Source: Metallyticus violacea (taxonomy: Eukaryota; Arthropoda; Insecta; Mantodea; Metallyticidae). Taken from it: a DNA stretch of 64,000 nt. The position numbers and the translations under genes are program-made. Below, in pieces: positions 25,491 through 36,289 of this stretch (within the stretch, counting starts at the first letter, position 1; every line of letters starts with the position of its first letter). Under the pieces are notes generated by a model. That model was not told the DNA's origin, searched no databases, and saw only the letters and a program-made list of their open reading frames with translations. The stretch covers positions 238,559,012 to 238,623,011 of the forward strand of contig CM060846.1 of NCBI GenBank assembly GCA_030762175.1, given 5' to 3'.

Positions 25491-26665
25491 CACCATCACA
25501 CTTCGCTGTATTTATTTTATTAGTCACTTCTCATTCACAACATATCTGGACCACTTGCAAGCAGCGGTAATATTTTGGTAAAGTTTCTAATGATATAAAT
25601 CACGAGTTATCTCATTATTATACGTAATTCAGCTAGACTTTGGATAATTTAATGTCCTTTGCCTTGCATCAAAACTGTTACTTTTGAGTTATTTCTAACT
25701 ACGATTTCCTTCCGATTGCATTAGCTAAATTGAATTCTACTTATTTCATCTTCCAAAAACAAGCTTCTCTCTCACATCTCCTAAGCCGAACAGAACTTCA
25801 CTGTCACGTATCACCATTCAAACTAAGTTCTTACATCTCCTGAAACGAACTGCTCTCTCACGTCTCCCAAAACGAACTCACTGCAAAATGCCTCCAAATA
25901 AGGCTTTTTAATGGTTTCTTTATACGTCTTTCCGATAGAATTCATATCTTAGAACATTCTAGACGCATCCTAATCTTTACTCTCTGGTAGGCTTGGAGTA
26001 TTTTGCGAATGGAAGATTCTCGAAGATACAATTTAAAATTCCAGTGTTTATTGGCCAAGGTCATTTCTTTCTTTCGTATGCTAGATACGTTATATGTAGC
26101 GAGAATTTCTCTTTTTAAGGGGTCGCTTACCTGAAAGCGAACTACCAAGGTTTTCTCCAAGGACCTTTTTTTAACAGAGATGAAGAGAAAGGTTCCTACT
26201 CTATTCCAAAAAGTGACCTGGCTCAAGGCGCTAGAATGTCGCTATATTATTATACATGTTTCATCCTTACTGTATCATTTATATTTCTATCTCTAGTTCA
26301 TTTTATAACATTCTATATAGACATGTATTGTAAAATACATGTTAATCAATAATTAAATTGGATCCATTATTATAATAAATGAATATTAGTTATATGGGAG
26401 TTGAATCTGGATCTTTGTTACATGATCTTCTTCTAACATGAAACTTAGCTTATCGTTTTGAACTTCCTAAAATGCCCCGTTAAATGCTATTGCATTGGCA
26501 AGAGGGTCTTTAATAGCATTTCAGTACTGAAGCATAAAATCTTCTTAAAAGATCCGGATTTAGTGAGTCGTTACTTTCGTCATTGCCTCGAATTGGAAGC
26601 TGGAAAGCACACCCAAATTACATGCAGTCAATTATTTTCAATTACACATAATTATTTTGGTGTCT
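25491..26665. other. Spacer, no recognised gene
   Basis: The minus-strand open frame of about 95 codons at 25942-26226 and the plus-strand frame at 26458-26667 show no recognisable domain. Around 25760-25880 a short diverged motif (ACATCTCCTAAGCCGAAC, CATCTCCTGAAACGAACT, CGTCTCCCAAAACGAACT) recurs three times. It is a small degenerate repeat rather than coding. Confidence 0.45.
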
Positions 26666-26712
26666 GATCATCATCATCATCATCGTCGTTGTTGTTGTTG
26701 TTGTTGTTGTTT
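26666..26712. repeat. Compound (ATC)n/(GTT)n microsatellite
   Basis: About five ATC units run through two CGT units into about nine GTT units. Confidence 0.95.
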
Positions 26713-26879
26713 TGGTTGTACTAATTGCCTAGGTGCACTGCTTTAATGCAATATAATGTATTGAGTGCCCAAAAGAGGAATTCCAGCTGTGAGTATATAA
26801 GACCTTTGAAATTTTAATGCCTTTTATTTTTTGAGAAAATGGCCCAAATTGTAATCAGCTATTTCTTTTCTTAACCCAA

Positions 26880-28490
26880 TAAATGAAAACTTAGTTGAAG
26901 AACTGGACATTTACGGACCAGAAGTTAATATAGTTCATCACAATTACAATCTATCATACTAACTATTGGAAAACTGGAAGGAAAAAATAACAATAAAATC
27001 TTTACTAGTAAACTGGGCGCTAACTCAACCATAAAGTTAAATAAATAAGGGAGAGTACAAGTGGGGCTTTAGGAAAGAGAGATCTACCAGATGCAATATA
27101 AGAGTAGTATTGGAGAAGGTTTTTGAATATAATATAGAAGTACATCGCTTTATCGATTATAAGCACGCCTATAATTGTACAAATAGACTTCAATTAATTC
27201 AAATAATGATAGAGTTTGGAAAACTAGACAAACTAGTCAGACTAGTCAAAATTACTTTATATAAAACTAACATTAAATTAAACATTCAAAGTAGCGTATA
27301 ATCTAGTTTTGAGACACTGGTAGAATTAAGATAAGAGAATCGCTGTCGATGTTACTTTTAATTTATGCTTATAGGAAACGATAAGAAATAGTGAAACCAA
27401 AGTTGGAGGCTCTATCCTTAATGTGCCAGATAGTATATAGCATAATTTGATGTAATTCTAGTATGAGCTAAAAGATATGAAAGAGAAATGTGCAAATATG
27501 GCAAAGGTAACTACTGATCTTGATTTTGTTTTGATTAGTTTATTTACGGACGCACTTTTAACATCACAAATCATCAGCGTCCCATTCTATTCAGGGCGTG
27601 AAACGGGCGAAAAATTTTGCTCAGATACCTCTTCTTTCAGGCTTCAGGTTCTTTTTCATGCCGTAAATGTACGACACGGGACCCACGGCTTTACTTCCCT
27701 TCCGAAGGAAGCCATACTTACGATACTGATCTTGATGTAAGTATAATTAATGACAAGAAAAGGTATAAGAAGAACGAAACAAGACATTATTACATAAAAT
27801 TGAAATGTTTTCAGTGAGATTTGAAGTGGTTGGTAATTTTATATATCTGGAATCAATGATAACTTTTGACAATAATAATGAAGCAGAAGTTAAAGGAAAT
27901 TAAATCAGTCAACAAGTGAATTATGCAGCTAGAGCTAAAGAAAAGACAACCAATATAAAAGATACCTATAAAACAGGTATAAGACCAATACACTTTATAG
28001 TACAGAGATTTGGACTTTGATCAAGAGAATGGGAGGAGTGTTAGTAGTTTGGAAAAAAGGGGGAGGAGTCTGCGTAAAATGTATGGTTCTAAACTGGAGA
28101 AAGGAAGATGGGGAATTAGTATGAATTATATACATTTGAAAATAAATATAACTCTTTTAGCATTGTAGTCGTTATTAATGCCCACAAATTAGAATGATAG
28201 GTACGTGTGGTGAAAATGACAGATGAAAGAATAGCCAGAAAGATATTGGAAGCAAATCGGAATGAAATTATGCTGAAAAATTCGGAAGGTTAGAATGAAG
28301 AGATGAGACAAAAAATTAATAATAATATGGGCGTCAATCATTAAGAAGTAACGATATATAACGTCACTGTTGTGGTTCATGTTGCTGTTTTTTGGAATAA
28401 AGGAGAGAACTACAGCCGAAGAAAAGCCGTCTGCGAATGGCAGGAGATCTGCAACACCATCCCTTAAATCTGTGGTGTCAGTGTTAAAAT
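26880..28490 (+). pseudogene. LINE reverse transcriptase pseudogene
   Basis: Non-LTR retrotransposon relic. WGFRKERSTRCNIRVVLEK, followed by EYNIEVHRFIDYKHAYN and IEFGKLDKLVRLVKITL (27063-27250), is the standard fingers and palm order, with FIDYKHAYN being the first catalytic block. After the SINE-B insertion the thumb and C-terminal part appears: NFIYLESMITFDNNNEAEVK (27830-27895), and MTDERIARKILEANR (28215-28260). Stops and frameshifts are common. The second catalytic block (normally YADD) was not found; it would lie where the SINE inserted. Confidence 0.85.
27525..27724 (-). repeat. SINE-B copy 2, 5'-truncated, with TSD
   Basis: Sits inside the LINE relic. It runs from TTTATTTACGGACGCAC through ATCAGCGTCCCATTC and GGGCGTGAAACGG to TCCGAAGGAAGCCATACTTA. 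It lacks the tRNA-like head. A 12 bp perfect target duplication, actgatcttgat, lies at 27513-27524 and 27725-27736. Confidence 0.92.
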
Positions 28491-28559
28491 CTTGCTAAAA
28501 TAATGGAACACAGTTGAGAAAAAAGAAATATCTTTTATGGTGATTCTCTTCTTCGAATC

Positions 28560-28975
28560 GTTTACCAACACGTGCTATCTACCACATGGGCAAAGGTCTC
28601 ACCAACCATTTGCGGAACTAGCAGATTTAAGTACATTAAAACCTCGTAAGGAAATTCCATGTACAGATCCGCGCGATAGGTGGCCAATGGACGTTGTACG
28701 ATATCGCCATAAAGCAGAAAACCGAGCATCTTGGACACGCAAGGTGAAGGGACGTACTTCGTCAGCACGCATCTGCGCTCGGCGATTTCGATCGTGCGAT
28801 CCGAACGTTTGAAGCGGCTTGGAATGCTGTAATCGGTCCGACGGACATCGTACTTGGCCGCATGTGTTTGGGTTTGACGGTTGGCTTAGGTCTGGGTGCA
28901 TCAGACAGTTCTACGTCGGTCATTCCCAGAGAATCGGACATGTCTTCGTTTACGCTCACATGACGGAACAAATAA
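28560..28975 (-). pseudogene. Unassigned part of the Polinton-like block
   Basis: GC-richer stretch with long open frames in all three minus frames (28599-28901, 28562-28768, 28762-28971). The upstream frame has MSDSLGMTDVEL and PRPKPTVKPKH; the next has LTKYVPSPCV and LYMEFPYEVLMYLN. Placement directly after the ATPase suggests another structural or hypothetical gene of the element, split by a frameshift near 28770. I do not recognise the product. GC richness alone also opens frames here. Confidence 0.4.
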
Positions 28976-29170
28976 CATGTTTGGGTAACGCGTTAACTAC
29001 TTCGATATCGGCAAATTGATAACTTTGCGGCTAACAACGTTTATATTTATGCCGTAACAAAGCCAGACAACCCCTCCCCGGGTTGGAGTCCGGTTCTATA
29101 CCTGTTCTGTCGAGGGTGTACGAGGTGCAGTCTATAACCAAACAACCATGCAGCCTATCGGCGGCTCCAT

Positions 29171-29620
29171 TTACTGAAACAGTCTATCGATCTGCATATT
29201 TTCCCCTCTGTTTTTGAGTACTACGATGTAATTGGCATTTAGTGAAATGATACGACACTTTTTTCTTTCCGGGAAGATGTTCTGTAACATGTATTTGACG
29301 CCAAAATTTCTGTGGTGCGAATCCTTGATGAAAAAGTTTAACACATCGGCTCTGTCACTTTCGTTCATTATATTGTCAATGGCACGAGATCTCACTCTTT
29401 AAAGCTCCTTACAGGAGGAATGCCTGCGTGATTCATTGCGCTAAACGTACAATGCAAATATAGGCGAATATTCGGGACGGTGACATGAGATAGCTCTATT
29501 TATAGATTTATTAAATATTCGGTCGGCACTGGCAATCGTGTATTTAACAAAGGTGAATTTTCCACAACGGGACGCTCCCACCACCTGTATCGTAATGGGA
29601 AAAGAAAATTTCAGCAGCAT
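29171..29620 (-). pseudogene. Packaging ATPase pseudogene (Polinton/adintovirus type)
   Basis: FtsK/HerA-type ATPases of these elements are thought to drive genome packaging into capsids. The P-loop is visible as GASRCGKF (29555-29578): the Gly and Lys are kept, but the expected Ser/Thr after Lys is Phe. A stop at 29441-29443 ends that part. The C-terminal part (29171-29395) has the telltale DSHHRNFGVKYMLQNIF and IISLNANYIVVLKN, which in this family follow the Walker B strand. The region between is short, so part of the core is deleted. The protein cannot be functional. Confidence 0.8.
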
Positions 29621-29761
29621 TCTCAGTAATTTTCATGCCTCTATCGGTAAACATTTCACGTAAAGAGAGATCCGCGATTTTCCTGTTTTTTTTTTTTTCC
29701 GGGGTTTATTCTCTTAAACTTACCCTTGTCTTTTTGCTTGCGCTACGGAATCTTGTCATGC

Positions 29762-30046
29762 TTACTTTTTTTGATTGATAGGTATTCTCCTTTTCGAGGG
29801 CGCCCTTAAGAATAATAATTCATAACTAACCATCCTTTTCCAAAAATTATTCTTGCCATTTTTGCTAACGAGAAAGCAGGCTGTAAACTTTGCGTATTTT
29901 AGAATCAATTTTCTCTTTCTCTTCGTACTTTGGTTTTTTGGCATTCTTTTTGTTACTATGTTACATGTCTTCATATCTATGCATTTTACAGCGTGGGAAT
30001 AGGTTTCCCCGTTTTCTGGCTCGGGCACTTGTTTATCTACCACCAA
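29762..30046 (-). pseudogene. Open frame between polymerase and ATPase relics, unassigned
   Basis: About 94 codons are open with a Lys/Arg-rich middle (TKRKRKLILKYAKF). It lies where small accessory genes, or the end of the polymerase, would be in Polinton-like elements. The first ~30 residues could still be read-through from the polymerase tail. No domain was recognised. Confidence 0.35.
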
Positions 30047-30099
30047 TGATTAGTGGAAGGTTCGGTTACCACTGTCCATATGCCTTTCTTGTAATTTGT

Positions 30100-33000
30100 A
30101 GAGTTCATATGCGTTTTCCTATAAGTTCGCGGTTGGGATAATAATTAACGATTATCATTTAAAAGTATATCTCTAACTACATTATCATTCAGTTTATTTA
30201 AAGTTCCAGCATTTAGAGTAATCCCCCTAATTTTACATACAGAATATCCTTTTTTCCAAATTTAACATCTAAGGTTGACTCTGTGAATACAAATCGCCAA
30301 TTGAAGGCGCCATTACCGCACTTCTCCAGTTCATTCATCATGTTTCCTAGGAAAGATCCTGTTTTAAGTAACCATCCTTTCGTTTTGTAGGTGGCTATAA
30401 GGGAGTCCCTATCGAAGTAGCGCACGTGTGACCCTAATCTTTTAAAATAGGAGTATAACTGCAAGCGATCAAGGATAGTGCTGTAGGCCGCTATGACAAC
30501 ATTTGTATAGTTTTGTTTAGGGCCAAGCTTCTAACCCGCGTACATAATTTCGTTCTTGGCAGGTATATAGGTCTGTACCTCCACACCTGTATCGTTGAAA
30601 AGTTGCATCAAATACTCATGTTGGCTCACGAGCTCGCAGGTACGTAGATTATCGCGCCAGCTGTATTCACCCCAAAAGGAATTGAACATCAACTTTGCCA
30701 GCTCTCACCTACCTGGATTAGAACAGATGACACCCAAGCCTAACTACTCGCCTTCTTCTTTAAAAAAATATTCTGACATATTTGTGTTTTTATTGGGCGT
30801 GTAGCAATCAGAAGGCCAGCTGGAAGCCTCCGCCCTTATTTTCAGAAACTGGTTTACATTGTCCTGAAAAGTCATTATTGCCCCGGTTCACACTATTTCA
30901 TAATCCCATATCTCGTTTGTTTTGTGAATTCGACACCCCTCCTCGAGAGCAATCTTAATCTCATCTACTACTCCCTTGCCTTTCTTCGACACTGCGGTTA
31001 CATACCTGATTTCTGTGAATATCATGCATAGTGATATTAATAGTTTTCATCAATTCGCACAATTGGGACAGGGTGGTAAAATACTGGACAGAGGAAATAG
31101 TTTACACATATTGGGTTCACTCAGTATTGCGTTTAAATTTGGAAAGGTATCAAAACGTATTTTTGCTTGCCCGAACGGTGCAGGGTTTCGTTTTGTTTAT
31201 AAATGGATACAGGCTGCACACGTAGCATTCCGCCTGTGGTTCCTTGGTAGTAAAAAAGGGCGTTAAACACGATTAAAAACACATTGTATTCAAACATTTT
31301 TTCATCTCAAGATGCTACCTTGTATACCTTGGTACAATTTGTTCTACCCCCGAAAATGCAGCCATAGAATTCAGGTTTTCTGGATGCGATTAAGAAAACG
31401 ACATAACAAAATGTGGCAACAAAGCGTCGCAATTTTTCGTGCGGTTAATTTGCATTCCCAAATTTCCGGCACATCATTTCATCTTTCATCAACCTTGAAA
31501 TTCGTTTAGTGTTTTCGTATCTAGAGACCTTAATCTCATTTTCCGTAGGCGCGCTGAATTGTTACCCTTTTGTGCTGTTCTATTCATGACAGCAATATGC
31601 ACGCTGTTTGCGATTGCTTATGCGCCAAACGGTACCCACCTACTGGTATAATGGGATTTTTTTTTTTTTTTTTTTTTTGGCATGTAGACATTCGTGCATG
31701 CATGAGCAATTGTAACGCGCTCTCTAAATGGATCTATTTAATTTTCGTTTATGAATTATTTCGAAATTTCGAAATTTCGAAACACCTCTGTACAATTGTC
31801 CATTTTACAGTAGGAAACCATTTCCTTCTTCATGTTAAAAACGTAGCCGGTGGTCAGCGTTTCTGGGTGCAATTCCTCAAAGACCTGCGTCCATCCACGA
31901 ACGTGCCTTTCGGGTAGTAATACTTGATTGGGTTGGGGTCATATAGTTTTTATTTTCGTTGGCATTAAATGAGTAAGAAAAATATCCCTTACATTCCCTA
32001 ATATTAATTTTTTTAGGAAATCAGGACAGAGCCATATGTATGAAGTTAACCAGTTCAAAAATTCCAATTTTTCATACATCATGCATATGCGTGACCCAAT
32101 AATTATTAACTTAAGTGTCAGCTTTAGATTGTTCATCATGTATTTCTGAAGAAACTGGCCATCGTAGGATATAAGATTATGGACAGTGACAATTACATCT
32201 CATGAATCGAAACTAGATTGGGTGATGTCATTAAAAATGTCTTTAACAGAATCATTTTAAAAACCCATTTTTTTACGTTACTTTGCGAACAGTAGTACAT
32301 CTTGTGCGCTACTTCAATGCACACCATACAGGCTTGGTATAGTAGGAAAAATTTTGGATTATGCTCAAAAGTCTCAACATTTTTCATAAATGGGTTTTTG
32401 AGTGCATTCGAAATCCATAAAAATAAAAATGAGTTTCTTTTTCTTGCTTTATGAGTTATACGGATGAAAGAAATACAAGTAAGGGATTTACATCCACGTG
32501 AATTCGGCATATATGGAAGAATTTTTCATTGCGCTTGTGGAGCGTTTTACTTTGCCTAATATTAACTAACTTTTTGCATAAGGTACACACTTTTCAATGT
32601 CGCACACAGAAAGGTTTTTTGGTAGTAAACACCCTTAAATAAATGGTTCTTCCTTACCCTTGAAGTCCCTATGACATGCACTAAAATTTATAAATTAAGT
32701 ATCACTTGAGTTGCAGTGCAAGTGACATTTTGTGCATTTTAAATCACAGCGACTAAACTCTAAAATGCAATACAATACAATACTATTTGCATTTGAAAGG
32801 CCCGTGTTGATTCCACTATAGTGTTAAAGTGACCGTTATGTAATGTGAGGTTTAGGTGCTTTTCTGTGTTCTTTTTTTATTTTTTGTATATCAGTTTTTT
32901 TTTCCAGGATGATGAGAATAATCGGCAATGTGGTAGTCTTGTCAATATATTCAACGTCCTGCAAAGTAAGTGCACCATCACTATTGCTTACAAGCACACA

Positions 33001-33645
33001 AAAGCTAATGCTATCTCCTTTTAAATATATCAAAACATGTAATTGTTTATAATTAACATCTGCATTAGCTTTAGTGTTACACACGACAATTACTCTAGGC
33101 ACACAAAGATTGTCCTTATTCTTTATTTCAGTGATTTCTTTATTTTTACAACATGTATCGCAGTACTTGAAGCACGAAACCTGAATCTGTTTCGTCCACA
33201 CGGAGTTAATTTTGAGAGGTCCTCCAATAAAAATTCGCTATTTTTCTGCATTCCTTTCTCTATAGATTTTAATAAATCCTCAGGATTAACTTGTTCAAAT
33301 CTTGCAAACGCTGGCGTTAAAAGGTTTGGTTGGGTGTTTTGAATCAGTAATGGATATTCCTAAGTACACAGGTTCGTTGTTCAACAGATTTTCTTTTAAA
33401 AAGTGTAAATACCTCTGAAACGTTTGGGAAACCCACATTTCTGGATTTACATTTTCAGACATGACACGAACAGTTGTATCAATCTCTGAGAACCCAGAAT
33501 AAAAATCGTTCGTTTACGATGTTCGGCAATGTTAAACAAAATCTCTGAACAATTCCTCAAATTCAGCATGAGTAAATGCGTCATTGTCGTCAGATTGTAA
33601 GGAAATTTTGTCTGTTAAGTTAGGTGATAAGTCCTCGCCTTACAT
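30100..33645 (-). pseudogene. Protein-primed type B DNA polymerase pseudogene (Polinton-like)
   Basis: Blocks appear in the right order along the minus strand. A leader region typical of animal Polinton-like polymerases lies at 33645-32840, including IKNKDNLCVPRVIVV. A 3'-5' exonuclease block with HNLISYDGQF is at 32155-32190, followed by VFNMKKEMVSYCKMD near 31810-31860. FGGRTN lies at about 31340-31360. QFLKIRAEASSWPSDC (30805-30860) and motif B, AKLMFNSFWG (30670-30700), precede motif C, seen as YFDRDS (30403-30420), where the two Asp remain but the middle Thr is Arg. The C-terminal GITLNAGTLNKLN lies at 30185-30225. In-frame stops include 30531-30533, with others near 30711 and 30742, and there are frameshifts near 33245 and 30235. 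Motif A is not recognisable. It is an ancient inactive copy. Confidence 0.87.
31228..31280 (+). repeat. SINE-A 3' tail inside the polymerase relic
   Basis: CGCCTGTGGTTCCTTGGTAG followed by AAAAAAGGGCGTTAAACAC and GATTAAAAACAC matches the last ~50 bp of SINE-A. It lies between the FGGRTN block and the later palm blocks of the polymerase pseudogene, so it postdates integration of that element. Confidence 0.75.
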
Positions 33646-33660
33646 TTTGCACTGTTCACC

Positions 33661-34412
33661 TCAAGCCTGGAAATAAAGAATATATTATATAAGAAATAAA
33701 ACATGTTAAATATTTCGTAAGTGGAAAATAAAATACGCTGAATTTAAGTAAATGAAAACATAAAATATGCCATTTTTATATTCTTAAAAAGAAATAAACT
33801 AAATATACGTAAAAAAAATTCACACTAAATGTATGTAAGTCAAGAAAATAAAATGAATTAAAACTTACCTCAAGCAACAAACACTGCACCATTGTACAGT
33901 CTCCTGTGCAGTCAGTTTTGCAGTGTCTATTAACGTACAAACAAAGCAACACACACTCGTATTACTACGCAGATACTATAAGTCCTGGAGAATGATGATT
34001 ACATATATTTTATAGCCTAATACAGTTACCACTTGTGCGTAAACGTCGAATTTTTCCCCCATTGCAACGCTTTTACACAAAAATATGAAAAATGAGTACA
34101 TAAACGGAAATGATTAACATCAGAAATAAATAAAAGTAATAAAATGTAAGTTATAAGTATGTAAAATGAGTAATTAAACGGGAATTAATATGTGGAAATA
34201 AATATAAAGTATTTAAATAATATAAATGAAAGAAGTAAGTATGCAAAATTAATAATAAATGAATAATCCTATATTTAATAACAATTATAAACATGGGTGC
34301 AAATATTCCAGTCATTTTATGGGGTGTCTGAAAATAACATTTGAAAAAAGTGTATAATTATGTATAAAATTAAATACAACTTAAAAAAACGAGCTAAAAT
34401 TACGGAACACAC
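33661..34412. other. AT-rich spacer
   Basis: Low-complexity sequence made of AAATAA and TAAGTAAAT motifs, with a less AT-rich patch around 33890-33990. No end repeat of the Polinton-like element was identified, though its edge may lie here. Confidence 0.4.
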
Positions 34413-34451
34413 ATTGCTGCTGCTGCTGCTGCCGCTACTACCACTACTGCT

Positions 34452-34530
<79 letters not shown>

Positions 34531-34547
34531 AACTACTACTGCTGCTG

Positions 34548-34602
<55 letters not shown>

Positions 34603-34625
34603 AACTACTACTGCTGCTGCTGCTG

Positions 34626-34684
<59 letters not shown>
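34413..34684. repeat. Compound (CTG)n/(CTA)n array with 72 bp periodicity
   Basis: Blocks of CTA (TAC) alternate with blocks of CTG. A marker variant, CAACTACTACTGCTGCTG, occurs at 34530 and again at 34602, exactly 72 bp apart, so part of the array was duplicated as a unit. The frames that look like poly-Tyr/Cys on one strand and poly-Val/Ala on the other are artefacts of this array. Confidence 0.97.
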
Positions 34685-34799
34685 GGTAGATAACGGACCA
34701 ATAAGATATATACAGTATCAAATAAATAAGACAATGTCTGTGAGCAAGTTCATAGTTTAGTACTGAATACAGTAGTGGTTTTGGTCCATTGCGTGTACA

Positions 34800-35150
34800 G
34801 CTGCGTTAGCTGGAAAAATTCTGGATGCTGATGGAACAGCCGTGGGAAAATAATGTGCTACCGAATGCTGACTTAATGATTAGGGTTGGGAGCCGTGGGA
34901 AAGTGGTTACATCAGTACTGGTGCATTGTAAGCATCCGGTTAAAAAATCATCACGTTCGGAGCGGAGGACGTGAGAACAGCACTGCGGTACCTGGTGATG
35001 ATATTGCAAAGGTGCAGGTTGCCAGATACTGACGCTATGCCTTTGATAAGAAACTGCGGGAAAGCGGATGTTATAATGCAAAAGATGCAAGTGGGTTTCT
35101 CGAGAAGGTCATTACATCCGGCAGATAAAATTCTCACGTTGTAGTACAGG
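34800..35150. repeat. Imperfect tandem repeat, about 165 bp
   Basis: GCCGTGGGAAAGTGGTTACAT (34893) recurs as CTGCGGGAAAGCGGATGTTAT (35053), and GCATCCGGTTAAAAAATCATC followed by ACGTTCGGAG recurs as ACATCCGGCAGATAAAATTCT followed by CACGTTGTAG. A third partial GCCGTGGGAAAATAATGT is at about 34839. The unit is GC-richer than its surroundings. No coding match. Confidence 0.6.
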
Positions 35151-35159
35151 CGCCCTTGG

Positions 35160-35560
35160 TGTACGGCAATTTTTATTGGAGCATACCTTCTCTTTGCACA
35201 ACTAAACTTCCTTTTTGCAAAGCAAAATATTATCTTTTTTTCAATGTTATTATTTTGTTTCTAATATGAATTTTATTGCAATGCAACATCGTTTTGCACA
35301 TTTTTTGCAAAGTTAAGTAATTTAACTAGTTTTTTTTTTTTCGAACTTAATATTTTTATTTCAACATATACATATGTTCATAAATAGTTCATTTTCAAAG
35401 TTAATATTTATTTCCAATATGAATTTTCGTTGCAATGTAGCATATTTTTTGTACAACATAGCTTATTTTTGCAAAGTTGTGGCACTACATTTTATTTTTG
35501 CACAACATATTTTGTTAATAAAATAATTTTCATTAATAACCTTAATAGTGCGCCACCCCG
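35160..35560. repeat. Fragment related to the 46.8-49.6 kb palindrome
   Basis: Carries repeated short blocks such as TTTTTGCAAAGTTAA, TTGCAATGCAACAT, TTTTGCACAACATA and GCTTATTTTTGCAAAGTT. These are the same kind of block, in the same orientation, as the right arm of the palindrome (48.75-49.15 kb). It looks like a dispersed single-arm copy. Confidence 0.55.
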
Positions 35561-35696
35561 GCGCCGCACCAATTCGAGATAACGGACAGCATACGCCGAA
35601 CAGCGCACACTGGACACCGTCCAACGAATCACAACGAGTTATATTCTTACCAATTATATTCCTTCCCTTCATCATCTTAAACAATCACAATCCTCC

Positions 35697-35745
35697 GTAC
35701 GCTGATGACCTGTGATGTAAAAGAGCGTCCCTAAATAAACGATAA
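35697..35745 (+). repeat. SINE-B 3' tail with perfect TSD
   Basis: ACGCTGATGACCTGTGATGT followed by AAAAGAGCGTCCCTAAATAA is the last ~45 bp of SINE-B in plus orientation. The 10 bp duplication acaatcctcc lies at 35687-35696 and 35746-35755. A severely 5'-truncated copy. Confidence 0.88.
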
Positions 35746-36289
35746 ACAATCCTCCTTATTTGTACCAAACACTATACTCCACGTACTATCTTTTTTGCTT
35801 CTTATATTGCTCGCCGATACCTTACCTATATGCGTCAGGTAAGCCACATTTTATTTGTTTTTAAATAACTTAAGCATGTATTTACATACAAATAATTCTA
35901 GACAAATTCCCGGATGTTTTTGGTAAAACGTATTATATCCTGTACACACTACTTCCCAGAAACGAGCCTTGTTTGTAATATAACATGTTCACGCCAGCTA
36001 AATTTAATCCTGTTTAATAATGTCATATGACTATGATGTCCTGTCAGTTTCGTCCTGTTTGGTTACATCATATGGCCTTGAGCATGCACAAAATTGCTTT
36101 CTAATTTTCGGGTAAAAACCCGACACCGGATGTTTATGAGAGAGCACGTTCCAACCTGTCCAGACTAAACGTGGCATAGCATGCACAGTATATCCGACTT
36201 CCTCTTCCTTAACCATGTCCAGTCTCTCCTTTGACGTGTCAACATTCAGCGTAAAGTGCTAACGGGAAAGAAGTGTTTATACCTACACG

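Larger units (their letters stand above)
28491..33660 (-). mobile_element. Decayed Polinton/Maverick or adintovirus-like DNA element
   Basis: The block holds, in order along the minus strand, a protein-primed type B DNA polymerase relic, a short unassigned frame, an FtsK/HerA-type packaging ATPase relic and an unassigned GC-richer segment. A type B polymerase next to this ATPase is characteristic of Polintons and adintoviruses, large self-synthesising DNA elements that also encode virus-like capsid proteins. No integrase, capsid, protease or terminal inverted repeat was recognised, so this is a partial copy. It is broken in every gene and cannot be active. Confidence 0.8.

Noticed and set aside
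34360..34734. Open frames of 96-109 codons rich in Tyr/Cys or Val/Ala
   Set aside because: Artefacts of the CTG/CTA array.
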